The notes under the pieces: generated by a model
Told to the model about the DNA's origin: nothing
Database searches by the model: none
The model's input: only the letters and a program-made list of their open reading frames with translations
From: Mycobacterium sp. WUMAC-067
GTDB lineage: Bacteria; Actinomycetota; Actinomycetes; Mycobacteriales; Mycobacteriaceae
Reading direction: 5' to 3'
Assembly: GCF_020217485.1 (NCBI RefSeq)
Contig: NZ_JAEKMI010000007.1
Location: 1-64,000, forward strand
Length of the DNA: 64,000 nucleotides
Part shown: piece by piece, positions 24,776 through 32,922 of the stretch
Numbering within the stretch: position 1 is the first letter of the stretch
Layout of the letters: each line of letters begins with the position of its first letter
Translations under genes and position numbers: made by a program

Positions 24776-25870
24776 GTGATCACCTTCGAAGGGGTCAGCA
24801 AGGTCTTCGACGACGGAACCACTGCGGTGGACCGCCTCAACCTGGCCGTGCCCAGTGGGAAGCTGACCGTGTTCGTCGGGTCCTCCGGCAGCGGCAAGAC
24901 CACGGCCCTGCGCATGATCAACCGGATGATCGAACCGACGTCGGGCACCATCGCGATCGACGGCGTCGACGTCGCCACCCGAGACCCGGTGAAACTGCGA
25001 CTCGGAATCGGCTACGTCATCCAGCACGCGGGGCTGATGCCCCACCAGCGGGTGATCGACAATGTGGCAACGGTTCCGGTGCTGCGGGGGCAGTCCCGCC
25101 GCGCCGCCCGCAAAGCCGCCTACGAGGTGCTCGAGCGCGTCGGGCTGGACGTCAAGCTCGCCCGCCGCTACCCCGCGCAGCTCTCCGGCGGTGAACAGCA
25201 ACGGGTCGGCGTGGCGCGTGCCCTGGCCGCCGATCCCCCGATCTTGCTGATGGACGAGCCGTTCTCCGCCGTGGACCCGGTGGTCCGTCACGAGCTGCAG
25301 AACGAAATACTGCGGCTGCAAAGCGAATTGCACAAGACGATCGTGTTCGTCACGCACGACATCGACGAGGCGCTGCGGCTCGGCGAACGGGTGGCGGTGT
25401 TCAAGGATGGATCGTTACAGCAGTACGACGAGCCGGCTCGGCTGCTGTCGCGACCGGCCAACGACTTCGTGTCGAGGTTCATCGGTCTGGGGCGAGGCTA
25501 CCGTTGGCTGCAACGCCTCGACGCGGCCGGGCTGCCGCTGCACGATGTTTCGCGGATCACGACGGAAACGCTGTCCGGCGCAGGGCTTTCCGACGGCTGG
25601 GCGGTGGTGGTCGACGACGGCGGAGCGCCGCTGGGCTGGATCGATGCCGACGGCGCGCGTCGGCACCGCGACGGCACACCGTTGTCGGAGTGCATGAGCG
25701 GGGCGGGATCGCTGTTTCGGCCACGGGGCAATCTCAGCCAGGCGCTCGACGCCGCGCTGTCGTCGCCGTCGGGTGTCGGCATCGCCGTCGACGACGGCGG
25801 CAAGGTGATCGGCGGGGTCCTGGCCGCCGACGTGCTCGCCGCGGTGGAATCCCAACGGGGGAGCCGATAA
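24776..25870 (+). CDS. proV: ProV, osmoprotectant ABC transporter ATPase
   Basis: About 364 residues. Walker A is GSSGSGKTTALRM, the signature LSGGEQQRVGVARAL, Walker B ILLMDEP and the switch His in VTHDID. A C-terminal extension of about 110 residues resembles a CBS-type regulatory region, as in OpuCA/ProV, which may sense ionic strength. GTG 24776 follows the proX stop by one base, with GGAGG just upstream, and was preferred to the much earlier in-frame ATG at 24668. It energises ProW and ProZ. Corresponds to Rv3758c. Confidence 0.92.
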   Translation: MITFEGVSKVFDDGTTAVDRLNLAVPSGKLTVFVGSSGSGKTTALRMINRMIEPTSGTIAIDGVDVATRDPVKLRLGIGYVIQHAGLMPHQRVIDNVATVPVLRGQSRRAARKAAYEVLERVGLDVKLARRYPAQLSGGEQQRVGVARALAADPPILLMDEPFSAVDPVVRHELQNEILRLQSELHKTIVFVTHDIDEALRLGERVAVFKDGSLQQYDEPARLLSRPANDFVSRFIGLGRGYRWLQRLDAAGLPLHDVSRITTETLSGAGLSDGWAVVVDDGGAPLGWIDADGARRHRDGTPLSECMSGAGSLFRPRGNLSQALDAALSSPSGVGIAVDDGGKVIGGVLAADVLAAVESQRGSR

Positions 25871-26556
25871 TGCATTATCTGCTCACCCATCTCGACGACG
25901 CCTGGTGGCTGACGATCGTGCACCTGCGGCTGTCGTTGGTACCGGTGGCGATCGGGTTGGCGATTGCGCTGCCGCTGGGTCTGGCAGTGCAGCGCACGCG
26001 CATCGCCCGCGGGCTGACGACGGCGGTCGCCAGCGTCGTGTTCACCATCCCGTCGCTGGCTTTGTTCGTGGTGTTGCCGACGATCATCGGCACGCGCATC
26101 CTCGATGAGGCGAACGTGATCGTCGCATTGACGGCCTACACCGCCGCGCTGCTGGTGCGGGCGGTGCTCGAGGCGCTGGACGCGGTCCCCGCCCAGACAC
26201 GCGAAGCCGCCACCGCGGTCGGCTACCCCCCGGTCACGCGGATCGTGAAAGTCGATCTGCCACTTGCGGTTCCGGTGCTCATCGCCGGGCTGCGGGTCGT
26301 CGTGGTGACCAACATCGCGATGGTCTCGGTCGGCTCCGTCATCGGCATCGGTGGGCTGGGCAGCTGGTTCACCCAGGGTTATCAAACCGGCAAGAGCGAT
26401 CAGATCCTGGCCGGCATCATCGCGTTGTTCGCGCTGGCCGTCGTCATCGATGTGCTCATCGTGTTCGCCGGCCGGCTGGCCACACCGTGGGTGCGCGCCG
26501 TACGTACCACCGGCCGCCGCTCGGTCGTCGCGCCCGTCGTGGGTGGCGCGCGATGA
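25870..26556 (+). CDS. proW: ProW, osmoprotectant ABC transporter permease
   Basis: A 228-residue membrane permease with about five to six helices (for example LSLVPVAIGLAIALPLGLAV and VFTIPSLALFVVLPTIIG). The coupling loop toward ProV has the EAATAVGYPP pattern of BPD-type permeases. Its ATG overlaps the proV stop (TAATG). The long in-frame upstream extension to 25504 is inside proV and was rejected. Corresponds to Rv3757c. Confidence 0.92.
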   Translation: MHYLLTHLDDAWWLTIVHLRLSLVPVAIGLAIALPLGLAVQRTRIARGLTTAVASVVFTIPSLALFVVLPTIIGTRILDEANVIVALTAYTAALLVRAVLEALDAVPAQTREAATAVGYPPVTRIVKVDLPLAVPVLIAGLRVVVVTNIAMVSVGSVIGIGGLGSWFTQGYQTGKSDQILAGIIALFALAVVIDVLIVFAGRLATPWVRAVRTTGRRSVVAPVVGGAR

Positions 26557-27269
26557 ACTTCGTAGACCGGGCGATCTCCTACGTGTTGACCGTCGACAAC
26601 TGGACCGGACCGGTCGGGCTCGCGGCCCGCATCCTCGAGCATCTGGAGTACACCGCCATCGCGGTGGGCGCCTCGGCGCTGATCGCGGTTCCCGTCGGGC
26701 TTGTCATCGGGCACACCGGCCGCGGCACCCTGTTGGTGGTGGGCGCCGTCAACGGGCTGCGCTCCCTGCCGACGCTGGGCGTCCTGCTGTTCGGGACGCT
26801 GCTGTTCGGCCTGGGCCTGGGACCGTCGCTGGTGGCCCTGATGCTGTTGGGTGTGCCGGCGTTGTTGGCCGGCACGTATGCGGGGATCGCCAATGTCGAC
26901 CCCACGGTCGTCGACGCCGCCCGGGCGATGGGCATGACCGAGGCCCAGGTGCTGCTGCGCGTCGAGGTGCCCAATGCGCTGCCGTTGCTGCTGGGCGGAT
27001 TGCGCAACGCGACGCTGCAGGTGGTCGCCACCGCGACAGTGGCCGCGTACGCGAGCCTCGGCGGGTTGGGGCGCTACCTGATCGACGGGATCAAGGAACG
27101 CGAGTTTCACCTTGCCCTGGTCGGGGCGCTGATGGTGGCCGAATTGGCGCTGGTGCTCGACGGACTGCTGGCGTTACTGGTGTGGGCTTCGGTGCCGGGC
27201 ACCGGCCGGCTGCGACGCTCTTACCGAACACTTCCGCAGCGGTTCGCGGGGACGTCTTACGGTAGATGA
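26553..27269 (+). CDS. proZ: ProZ, osmoprotectant ABC transporter permease
   Basis: A 238-residue second permease with helices such as TAIAVGASALIAVPVGLVIGH and VALMLLGVPALLAGTYAG, and the coupling motif DAARAMGMTEAQVLL. It pairs with ProW to form the channel. ATG 26553 overlaps the proW stop as ATGA, so translation is coupled. Downstream, the Rv3755c-like gene begins at the next base after the stop. Corresponds to Rv3756c. Confidence 0.92.
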   Translation: MNFVDRAISYVLTVDNWTGPVGLAARILEHLEYTAIAVGASALIAVPVGLVIGHTGRGTLLVVGAVNGLRSLPTLGVLLFGTLLFGLGLGPSLVALMLLGVPALLAGTYAGIANVDPTVVDAARAMGMTEAQVLLRVEVPNALPLLLGGLRNATLQVVATATVAAYASLGGLGRYLIDGIKEREFHLALVGALMVAELALVLDGLLALLVWASVPGTGRLRRSYRTLPQRFAGTSYGR

Positions 27270-27869
27270 GTGAACGCAGCCCCCTCCGAACCGTCTCGCC
27301 GCGTATGGCAGGCGATGCTCACCTGGCGCGCACAGGACGTCTCCCGGATGGAATCGGTACGACTCCAGGTGTCCGGCAAGAGAATCAAGGCGAACGGCCG
27401 CATCGTTGCGGCCGCCACCGAGGCCAATCCGGCGTTCGGCGCCTACTACGACCTGCAGACCGACGAAACCGGCGCCACCAAGCGGCTCGGGATGACCGTC
27501 ACCCTGGCCGAGCGTGAGCGCGTCTTCTCCTTTGCCCGCGACGAGGAGAACATGTGGTTGGTCACCGACCATCAGGGCGAGCACCGGGCGGCCTACAACG
27601 GCGCTCTGGACGTCGACGTGGAGTTCAGCCCGTTCTTCAACGCGCTGCCGATCCGGCGGCTCGGCCTACACGAGCAGGCGGCGTCGGTCACGTTGCCCGT
27701 GGTGTACGTGAACATGCCGGAGATGTCCATCATCGCGGACACGGTGAGCTACAGCAGCACGGACAGTCGCGGCGAGATCAAGGTGCGCACCCCGATCGCC
27801 GACACCATGGTGAGCGTCGACGAAGAAGGATTCATCATCGACTATCCAGGCTTGGCAGAGCGGATCTGA
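27270..27869 (+). CDS. conserved hypothetical protein (Rv3755c-like)
   Basis: A 199-residue soluble protein without signal peptide or membrane helix. It starts GTG directly after the proZ stop, and is part of the proXVWZ transcript by position. The N-terminal part ([14 protein letters not shown] [21 protein letters not shown]) and the later beta-rich sequence ([16 protein letters not shown]) look like a putative glycolipid-binding (DUF1089-type) beta-barrel, but I am not certain. Last 35 bp overlap the convergent tyrA 3' end. A role alongside osmoprotectant uptake is only positional inference. Confidence 0.72.
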   Translation: MNAAPSEPSRRVWQAMLTWRAQDVSRMESVRLQVSGKRIKANGRIVAAATEANPAFGAYYDLQTDETGATKRLGMTVTLAERERVFSFARDEENMWLVTDHQGEHRAAYNGALDVDVEFSPFFNALPIRRLGLHEQAASVTLPVVYVNMPEMSIIADTVSYSSTDSRGEIKVRTPIADTMVSVDEEGFIIDYPGLAERI

Positions 27870-28821
27870 TCACCCCGCCCGCGCGGCCCGCGGCGGCCAA
27901 TTCCTGACGCCAGTTCTCCGCGCCGACGACGACGTGGAAGACGTCGCTGCGCGGGAAGTTGTCGTAACGCGTTCGAGCGGCGTGGCCCGCTTCGATGAGC
28001 TCGCCGACGGAGTGGTGGCGGGCCAGGGATTCGCGGGCGCGACTCAGCAGTTCGATGGCGCGGTCGGCCGTGGGCACCAGTTGGTCGGCGTTGCCCTCGC
28101 ACATCGCCCGCACCAGATCCGGGGCGCTGGCCGCCACCCGGGTCCCGTCGCGGAATGACCCGGCGGCCAACGCGAACGCCAACGGGACGTCGCCGGCGAC
28201 GACCGCCAGCGCCTCGGCGAGCAGGTGGGGCAGGTGCGAGATGGCGGCCGCGGCGGCGTCGTGTTCGTCGGAGCGGGCCGGCACCACAACCGCGCCGCAG
28301 TCCAGCGCCAACGTCATCACCATCGACCAGACCGTCGGGTCGACGTGATCGTCGACGCTCACCACCCACGGTGCCCCGGTGAACAACCCGGCGTAGCCGG
28401 CGGCCCAACCCGAATGCGCGGTGCCCGCCATCGGGTGGCCCCCGACGAAGCGTTCCTGTAGATCTGCCGCGGCGACCTCGTCGAGCACCGCCTTTTTGAC
28501 GCTGGTGACGTCGGTCAACGGGCACGACGGGGCCGTGTCCTTGATGTGGGCGAGCATGCCCGCCATGGCCGGCATCGGCACGGCCAGCACGATCAACGCG
28601 TCGGAAGCGGCGGCGCGGGTCAGCGTCGCGCTCAGGTCGGTGGTGGCGTCGAAGCCGTCGGCGGTCGCGGCCTGCGCGCCCTCCACGGAGCGGTTGTAGC
28701 CGAAGACTTCACGGCCCGCTGCCGTGGCGGCCCGCATGATCGAGCCACCGATCAGGCCCAGCCCGAGCACACACACCGGTGTCTTAGAAGTAGGGCTTGC
28801 CACATTCCAAGGTTGGCACAT
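27835..28821 (-). CDS. tyrA: prephenate dehydrogenase TyrA
   Basis: About 328 residues, with the NAD-binding motif [14 protein letters not shown] near residue 18 and catalytic/substrate residues in the [14 protein letters not shown] segment. It converts prephenate to 4-hydroxyphenylpyruvate in tyrosine synthesis. The product could be transaminated by the aminotransferase at 5784-6851. The ATG at 28821 starts MCQPWNV; a GTG at 28803 would also be acceptable. It overlaps the convergent Rv3755c-like gene by 35 bp. Corresponds to Rv3754. Confidence 0.92.
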   Translation of the reverse strand: MCQPWNVASPTSKTPVCVLGLGLIGGSIMRAATAAGREVFGYNRSVEGAQAATADGFDATTDLSATLTRAAASDALIVLAVPMPAMAGMLAHIKDTAPSCPLTDVTSVKKAVLDEVAAADLQERFVGGHPMAGTAHSGWAAGYAGLFTGAPWVVSVDDHVDPTVWSMVMTLALDCGAVVVPARSDEHDAAAAAISHLPHLLAEALAVVAGDVPLAFALAAGSFRDGTRVAASAPDLVRAMCEGNADQLVPTADRAIELLSRARESLARHHSVGELIEAGHAARTRYDNFPRSDVFHVVVGAENWRQELAAAGRAGGVIRSALPSLDSR

Positions 28822-28905
28822 CCGCCCGGAAAGGTTGCTGTCGGATGTCGCCGCTACCAGGCTCCATCTGGTCAGGGGCCTGGTCAGGGACTACCGTAAG
28901 CGGCC

Positions 28906-29430
28906 ATGGGAGCACAACAACGGGCCTCTGCCCAGGGCCTGTCCGCAGATGTGCCGGACGGCTTCGGCGTCGCGGTCGTGCGCGAAGAGGGACAGTGGCG
29001 CTGTGCTCCGATGGCCCGCAAGTCGCTGACGAGCCTGTCGGCGGCCGAGACGGAGCTGCGTGAGTTGCGCAGCGCCGGGGCGGTCTTCGGCCTGCTCGAC
29101 GTGGACGACGAATTCTTCGTGATCGTGCGGCCCGCACCGTCGGGGACGCGGCTGTTGCTCTCGGATGCCACCGCGGCGCTGGACTACGACATCGCCGCGG
29201 AAGTGCTCGACAAGCTCGACGCCGATATCGATCCCGACGACCTCGAGGATTCCGATCCCTTCGAAGAGGGCGACCTGGGGCTGCTGTCCGACATCGGGCT
29301 GCCCGAGGCGGTCCTGGGGGTGATCCTCGACGAGACCGACCTGTACGCCGACGAGCAGTTGGGTCGCATCGCCCGCGAGATGGGCTTCGCCGATCAGCTG
29401 TCGGCGGTGATCGACCGCCTCGGTCGGTGA
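28906..29430 (+). CDS. TadA-associated protein (TIGR03941 type, Rv3753c-like)
   Basis: A 174-residue acidic protein that in actinobacteria is almost always encoded next to the tRNA adenosine deaminase. N-terminal FGVAVVREEGQWRCAPM and the block LLDVDDEFFVIVRPAPSGTRLLLSDA are diagnostic. It may assist TadA or be a regulatory partner, but the biochemical role is unknown. No membrane segment. Its stop overlaps the tadA start by 4 bp (GTGA), so the two are translationally coupled. A direct repeat GGTCAGGG occurs twice in the short upstream region. Confidence 0.87.
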   Translation: MGAQQRASAQGLSADVPDGFGVAVVREEGQWRCAPMARKSLTSLSAAETELRELRSAGAVFGLLDVDDEFFVIVRPAPSGTRLLLSDATAALDYDIAAEVLDKLDADIDPDDLEDSDPFEEGDLGLLSDIGLPEAVLGVILDETDLYADEQLGRIAREMGFADQLSAVIDRLGR

Positions 29431-29882
29431 CTGACGAAGAGCTGATCCGCTCCGCACTGTCGGTTGCCGCGACGGCCGGTCCCCGCGATGTGCCCATCGG
29501 CGCAGTCGTGGTCAGCGCCGACGGAACCGAGCTGGCCCGCGCCGTGAATGCCCGCGAGGCCCTGGGCGACCCGACGGCCCACGCCGAGATCCTCGCGCTG
29601 CGGGCGGCCGCCGAGGTGCTCGGGGACGGGTGGCGGCTCGAGGGCGCCACGCTGGCCGTCACCGTCGAACCGTGCACGATGTGCGCGGGTGCGCTGGTGC
29701 TGTCGCGCATCGGCCGGCTGGTGTTCGGCGCCTGGGAACCCAAGACGGGAGCGGTCGGATCGCTGTGGGACGTGGTCCGCGACCGGCGGCTCAATCACCG
29801 GCCGGAAGTGCGCGGCGGTGTGCTGGCACCGGAGTGCGCGGCGCCGCTGGAGGCCTTCTTCGCCCGCCAGCGATTGGGGTGA
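29427..29882 (+). CDS. tadA: tRNA-specific adenosine deaminase TadA
   Basis: A 151-residue zinc deaminase. Zinc and proton-shuttle motif is HAE (in PTAHAEILALRAA) and the second ligands are in EPCTMCAG. It converts A34 to inosine in tRNA-Arg(ACG), whose gene is in this window at 7067-7139, letting one tRNA read three arginine codons. Starts GTG 29427, overlapping the upstream partner gene. tRNA-Ser(CGA) follows 29 bp after its stop. Corresponds to Rv3752c. Confidence 0.92.
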   Translation: MTDEELIRSALSVAATAGPRDVPIGAVVVSADGTELARAVNAREALGDPTAHAEILALRAAAEVLGDGWRLEGATLAVTVEPCTMCAGALVLSRIGRLVFGAWEPKTGAVGSLWDVVRDRRLNHRPEVRGGVLAPECAAPLEAFFARQRLG

Positions 29883-29911
29883 GCGGCGTCCCGTTCGGTA
29901 AGCTGCTCGGC

Positions 29912-29998
29912 GGTGGCGTGTCCGAGCGGCCTAAGGAGCACGCCTCGAAAGCGTGTGACGGCTAAAACCGTCCGAGGGTTCAAATCCCTCCGCCACCG
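29912..29998 (+). tRNA. tRNA-Ser (anticodon CGA)
   Basis: An 87-nt class II tRNA. Acceptor GGTGGCG pairs with CGCCACC (29991-29997), discriminator G29998. The anticodon stem CACGC/GCGTG encloses CTCGAAA, giving CGA. CCA is encoded at 29999-30001. The equivalent serV locus in M. tuberculosis has integrase-like genes beside it; here accessory genes begin just downstream, but no integrase is present. Confidence 0.97.
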
Positions 29999-30094
29999 CC
30001 AAAACTACCGGCGCCCAGTCGCAGGTAGATCGTGCTCTCACGATGCGCCAATGGTGTGCGACGCCGATCGCGTCGCCACCCTCGTTGGCGCTCG

Positions 30095-31138
30095 ATGGTT
30101 CGAACCACTAATTTTCCTGAGGTGACGTTCTCAGCTGCTGATGCAGTCGCGCGGTGGATCACCCCTCTCCTGACGATTACGGCCTCCTTGACGGTTGTGG
30201 CCGGCATCGGACTTTTTGCCGATCCGGTGCAGGTCCGTCCCGGCCCGACGGTGCGTTTGGTCTCCGACGGCAACCCGCTGGACGGCGCGCCGTTCTACGT
30301 CAACCCCACGTCGGCGGCCATGCGCGCCGCGCAGAGCGCCGATCCGCCGAGCGCCGAGTTGACCGCGATCGCCAATACGCCGCAGGCGTACTGGATCGTC
30401 CCGGGCGGCTCCGCGGCAACGGTCGGCAAGTACGTCGGCGACGCGGCCGCCGCCGGCGCCATCCCGGTGCTGGCGATTTATGGAATCCCCCATCGCGACT
30501 GTGGCAGCTTCGCCGCGGGCGGCATGGGGTCGGGCGCCGACTACCGAAGCTGGATCGATGGCATCGCCGGCGGCGTGGGCGCCTCGCGGGTGGCGATCAT
30601 CGTCGAACCCGATGCGCTCGCCATGGCCGACTGCCTGTCGGGTGATCAGCGCCAAGAACGGTTCGACCTGATTCACTACGCCGTCGACACCCTGACAAAG
30701 GACCCGAACGCGGCCGTATACGTCGACGCCGGTCACTTGCGTTGGCACAGTGCCGAGGACATGGCCGCCAGACTGAACCAGGCCGGCGTCGGCCACGCGC
30801 GGGGCTTCAGCATCAACACCGCGAACTTCTTCACCACCGAGGACGAAATCGGTTACGGTGAAGCGATTTCCGGGCTCACCAATGGTGCGCACTACGTGAT
30901 CGACACGTCACGCAACGGTGCCGGACCCGCACCCGATTCCGAGCTCAACTGGTGCAATCCCAGCGGCCGAGCGTTGGGCACCCCGCCCACCGCGTCGACC
31001 GCGGGTGCGCACGCCGACGCCTACCTGTGGATCAAACGTCCCGGCGAATCCGACGGGACGTGCGGCAAGGGTGATCCGCCGGCGGGCAACTTCGTGAATC
31101 AGTACGCCATCGATCTGGCCCACAACACCGGCCACTAG
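30095..31138 (+). CDS. exported GH6 endoglucanase-like glycoside hydrolase
   Basis: About 347 residues. An N-terminal hydrophobic segment (WITPLLTITASLTVVAGIGLFA, about 20-41) serves as signal or anchor. Both family 6 cellulase signatures are visible: AIYGIPHRDCGSFAAGG and IIVEPDAL, the latter holding the catalytic acid Asp. The later segments YVDAGH, FFTTEDE, VIDTSRNG and WIKRPGESDG also match GH6. It should hydrolyse beta-1,4-glucan, similar to mycobacterial CelA1 (Rv0062). ATG 30095 was chosen over GTG 30032; ribosome site is weak. No carbohydrate-binding module is present. Confidence 0.9.
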   Translation: MVRTTNFPEVTFSAADAVARWITPLLTITASLTVVAGIGLFADPVQVRPGPTVRLVSDGNPLDGAPFYVNPTSAAMRAAQSADPPSAELTAIANTPQAYWIVPGGSAATVGKYVGDAAAAGAIPVLAIYGIPHRDCGSFAAGGMGSGADYRSWIDGIAGGVGASRVAIIVEPDALAMADCLSGDQRQERFDLIHYAVDTLTKDPNAAVYVDAGHLRWHSAEDMAARLNQAGVGHARGFSINTANFFTTEDEIGYGEAISGLTNGAHYVIDTSRNGAGPAPDSELNWCNPSGRALGTPPTASTAGAHADAYLWIKRPGESDGTCGKGDPPAGNFVNQYAIDLAHNTGH

Positions 31139-31227
31139 CAGGGCCTTTGGCTTAGCCACGCCGTCGGCGGCCGCCGAACGGATCTGTTATTCGCGACCGT
31201 CGATGGTCGCAAGTGGGTAACATTTCG

Positions 31228-31244
31228 TTATCTAAAACAGATAA
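31228..31244. promoter_or_regulatory. inverted repeat upstream of the CAP-domain gene
   Basis: TTATCT (31228-31233)-AAAAC-AGATAA (31239-31244) is a perfect AT-rich inverted repeat 26 bp before the CAP-domain start. It may be an operator or overlap the promoter. Confidence 0.45.
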
Positions 31245-31269
31245 AGCCAGTATGCGGTACGAGGCAAAC

Positions 31270-31743
31270 ATGACGAGGAAAGTTGCGTTCTTCGCAATCT
31301 TTTCGATCTGCACTGCCTTCATCACGGTTTCCGGTGCAGACGGGTTCGTTGCGCACGCCGACGATTCGGGGACCGCGGTCTACAACGGCGTCAACCAGCT
31401 CCGCCAGGGATGCGGGCCGATCAGCGACGACCCGCGTTTGACGGAAGCGGCCCAGCGGCATGCCGACGACATGCTGCGCAACGGGGTCAGCGGACACATC
31501 GGCTCGGACGGCTCGTCGCCGCAGGCGCGGATCGCGCAGGCGGGCTATCGGAGCCGCTCCACGGGTGAGATCGTCTTCTGGGGCACCGGATCCGCCGCGA
31601 ATCCCCGTGAGGCCCTGGACATGTGGATGCAAAGTCCCCCGCACCGGGCGATCATCCTGAATTGCGCATTCAACGCAGGCGGCTTCGCCACCGCACGGGA
31701 CGGAAACAAAATGACCGTCGTCGGCGACTTCGCGGCTTCGTAA
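31270..31743 (+). CDS. secreted CAP-domain (SCP/PR1-like) protein
   Basis: About 157 residues. Signal peptide MTRKVAFFAIFSICTAF...GFVAHAD with probable cleavage after AHA near residue 30. The mature CAP domain has the helix AVYNGVNQLRQGCGP, the conserved His in VSGHIGSDGS, the Glu in TGEIVFWG and the second His in PPHRAIIL. Bacterial CAP proteins are exported and may bind lipids, sterols or wall polymers; exact role unknown. ATG 31270 was chosen because the signal peptide starts there; ATG 31252 is an alternative. Two cysteines could pair. Confidence 0.88.
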   Translation: MTRKVAFFAIFSICTAFITVSGADGFVAHADDSGTAVYNGVNQLRQGCGPISDDPRLTEAAQRHADDMLRNGVSGHIGSDGSSPQARIAQAGYRSRSTGEIVFWGTGSAANPREALDMWMQSPPHRAIILNCAFNAGGFATARDGNKMTVVGDFAAS

Positions 31744-31785
31744 ACCCTTTTGGGTCAAGCGGTTTCGGATCGCTGCCGCTGGCAC

Positions 31786-32304
31786 TCACACATGCGGCAG
31801 CCACCCGGAGCCATGCGGTGACAGTACGAATCCGCGGCCTTGCGGGTCTTTGCATGCGGTCGTGCCTGAGTTATCGACCCCACAGATCACGCCGTCGACG
31901 GTGATGGAATGCAGCGGGGGCAACGTCTTGAGTGGATGCCCATAGACCTGGCCGTTGGGTGCAATCGGGTCACCGGATTGAGCCAATCCTGAGGCGGTCC
32001 CGATCGCGTTCACCGTACCGGCCCCGCTGGCTGGCGGGACCGCGGGAAAATTATTGCCTGTGCATTGTGCTTGCCCGGAGAAGAAATCGCACGTGATTCC
32101 ATCCGGGGTAAGGAAATAGACCATGTTGAGCGGTGCGCGCCCCGTGTTGGGAAGCGCAATCGTGTAGTCCGCAACCTTCACGGGTGAATACCCGCTGATG
32201 TCGGGAAATGCAGGCACATCGGCGTGGGCTGCCGTACAAGACGTGCACACCCCAGCGAACATGACGGCTAACACCACGGCAGCCGAGTTGATGACGCTAC
32301 GCAC
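31786..32304 (-). CDS. secreted Cys-paired protein, paralogue A
   Basis: About 172 residues. Signal peptide ([29 protein letters not shown]), with cleavage likely after AHA; CTSC could alternatively serve as a lipobox-like site. The mature part has four cysteines ([29 protein letters not shown]) probably forming two disulfides, and ends [18 protein letters not shown] 32304 has AGGGGG upstream. It is a tandem paralogue of the next gene upstream (32367-32888), 62 bp apart. Such small exported mycobacterial proteins have no known function. Codon use and base content are AT-richer than flanking core genes. Confidence 0.78.
   Translation of the reverse strand: MRSVINSAAVVLAVMFAGVCTSCTAAHADVPAFPDISGYSPVKVADYTIALPNTGRAPLNMVYFLTPDGITCDFFSGQAQCTGNNFPAVPPASGAGTVNAIGTASGLAQSGDPIAPNGQVYGHPLKTLPPLHSITVDGVICGVDNSGTTACKDPQGRGFVLSPHGSGWLPHV
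31805..31854. repeat. 50-bp direct repeat in paralogue A (matches 32386-32435)
   Basis: Identical over 50 bases to 32386-32435 in the neighbouring paralogue, with only scattered mismatches on either side. It encodes part of the shared C-terminus. Confidence 0.9.
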
Positions 32305-32366
32305 AGGAACCCCCTCGCTAACCAGCGTCTGACGACGGAGCAGCCGCTGAGCACCTAAGGGTGCAA

Positions 32367-32888
32367 TCACACGTGAGGCAGCCAGCCGGAGCCATGCGGT
32401 GACAGTACGAATCCGCGGCCTTGCGGGTCTTTGCACGCGGTCGTGCCTGAGCTATCGACCCCGCAGATGATGCCGTTCACTGTGATGGAATGACCAGGAG
32501 GAAGCGTTTTGACGGGGTGCCCATCAATTACGCGCGATGGTTCACCTTCATTCGTCTGCTTCAGCCCAGTAGTGGTTCCGATCCAATTAACCCCGGTAAT
32601 TCCCGCATTGGGATTTGAGGGCGCGGGGGGGACCCCGGGCAGGTTATTCCCGCTGCACTGTGCTTGGTCAGTGGCAAAGTTGCAGACGACCCCGTCAGGA
32701 GTGAGGAAATAGACCGTTGCCAGAGGTTGCCGGCCAGGGTTGGGAACGTCGATCGTGTAGTCGCCGACGTTCACCGAGGCCTCTGCGCTCAGGTCCGGAA
32801 ACTTTGGCGGGTCGGCATGTGCCGCGCACGCAACCGAGCAAGCGGCTACGACAAGGGTGCTGATGCCGGCTAGTTTCTTGATGTCCAT
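32367..32888 (-). CDS. secreted Cys-paired protein, paralogue B
   Basis: About 173 residues. Signal peptide [26 protein letters not shown]. The mature domain matches paralogue A at 31786-32304: same four cysteines ([28 protein letters not shown]), the motif VYFLTPDG and an identical end. The middle ([15 protein letters not shown]) is more divergent, with an insertion. ATG 32888 is preferred over 32894 by spacing from AGG. Upstream of it lies the DUF4185 gene, 34 bp away on the same strand, so DUF4185-B-A may form one transcript. Function unknown. Confidence 0.78.
   Translation of the reverse strand: MDIKKLAGISTLVVAACSVACAAHADPPKFPDLSAEASVNVGDYTIDVPNPGRQPLATVYFLTPDGVVCNFATDQAQCSGNNLPGVPPAPSNPNAGITGVNWIGTTTGLKQTNEGEPSRVIDGHPVKTLPPGHSITVNGIICGVDSSGTTACKDPQGRGFVLSPHGSGWLPHV
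32386..32435. repeat. 50-bp direct repeat in paralogue B (matches 31805-31854)
   Basis: Partner of the identical 50-bp segment at 31805-31854. The offset is 581 bp. Confidence 0.9.
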
Positions 32889-32922
32889 ATGCATCCTATC
32901 GGTTCAGATTTCTGCGATGCGA

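Noticed and set aside
29912..31270. Integrase or attachment duplication next to tRNA-Ser(CGA)
   Set aside because: No integrase-like protein and no repeated tRNA 3' end were seen downstream, so no prophage or genomic island boundary can be drawn.
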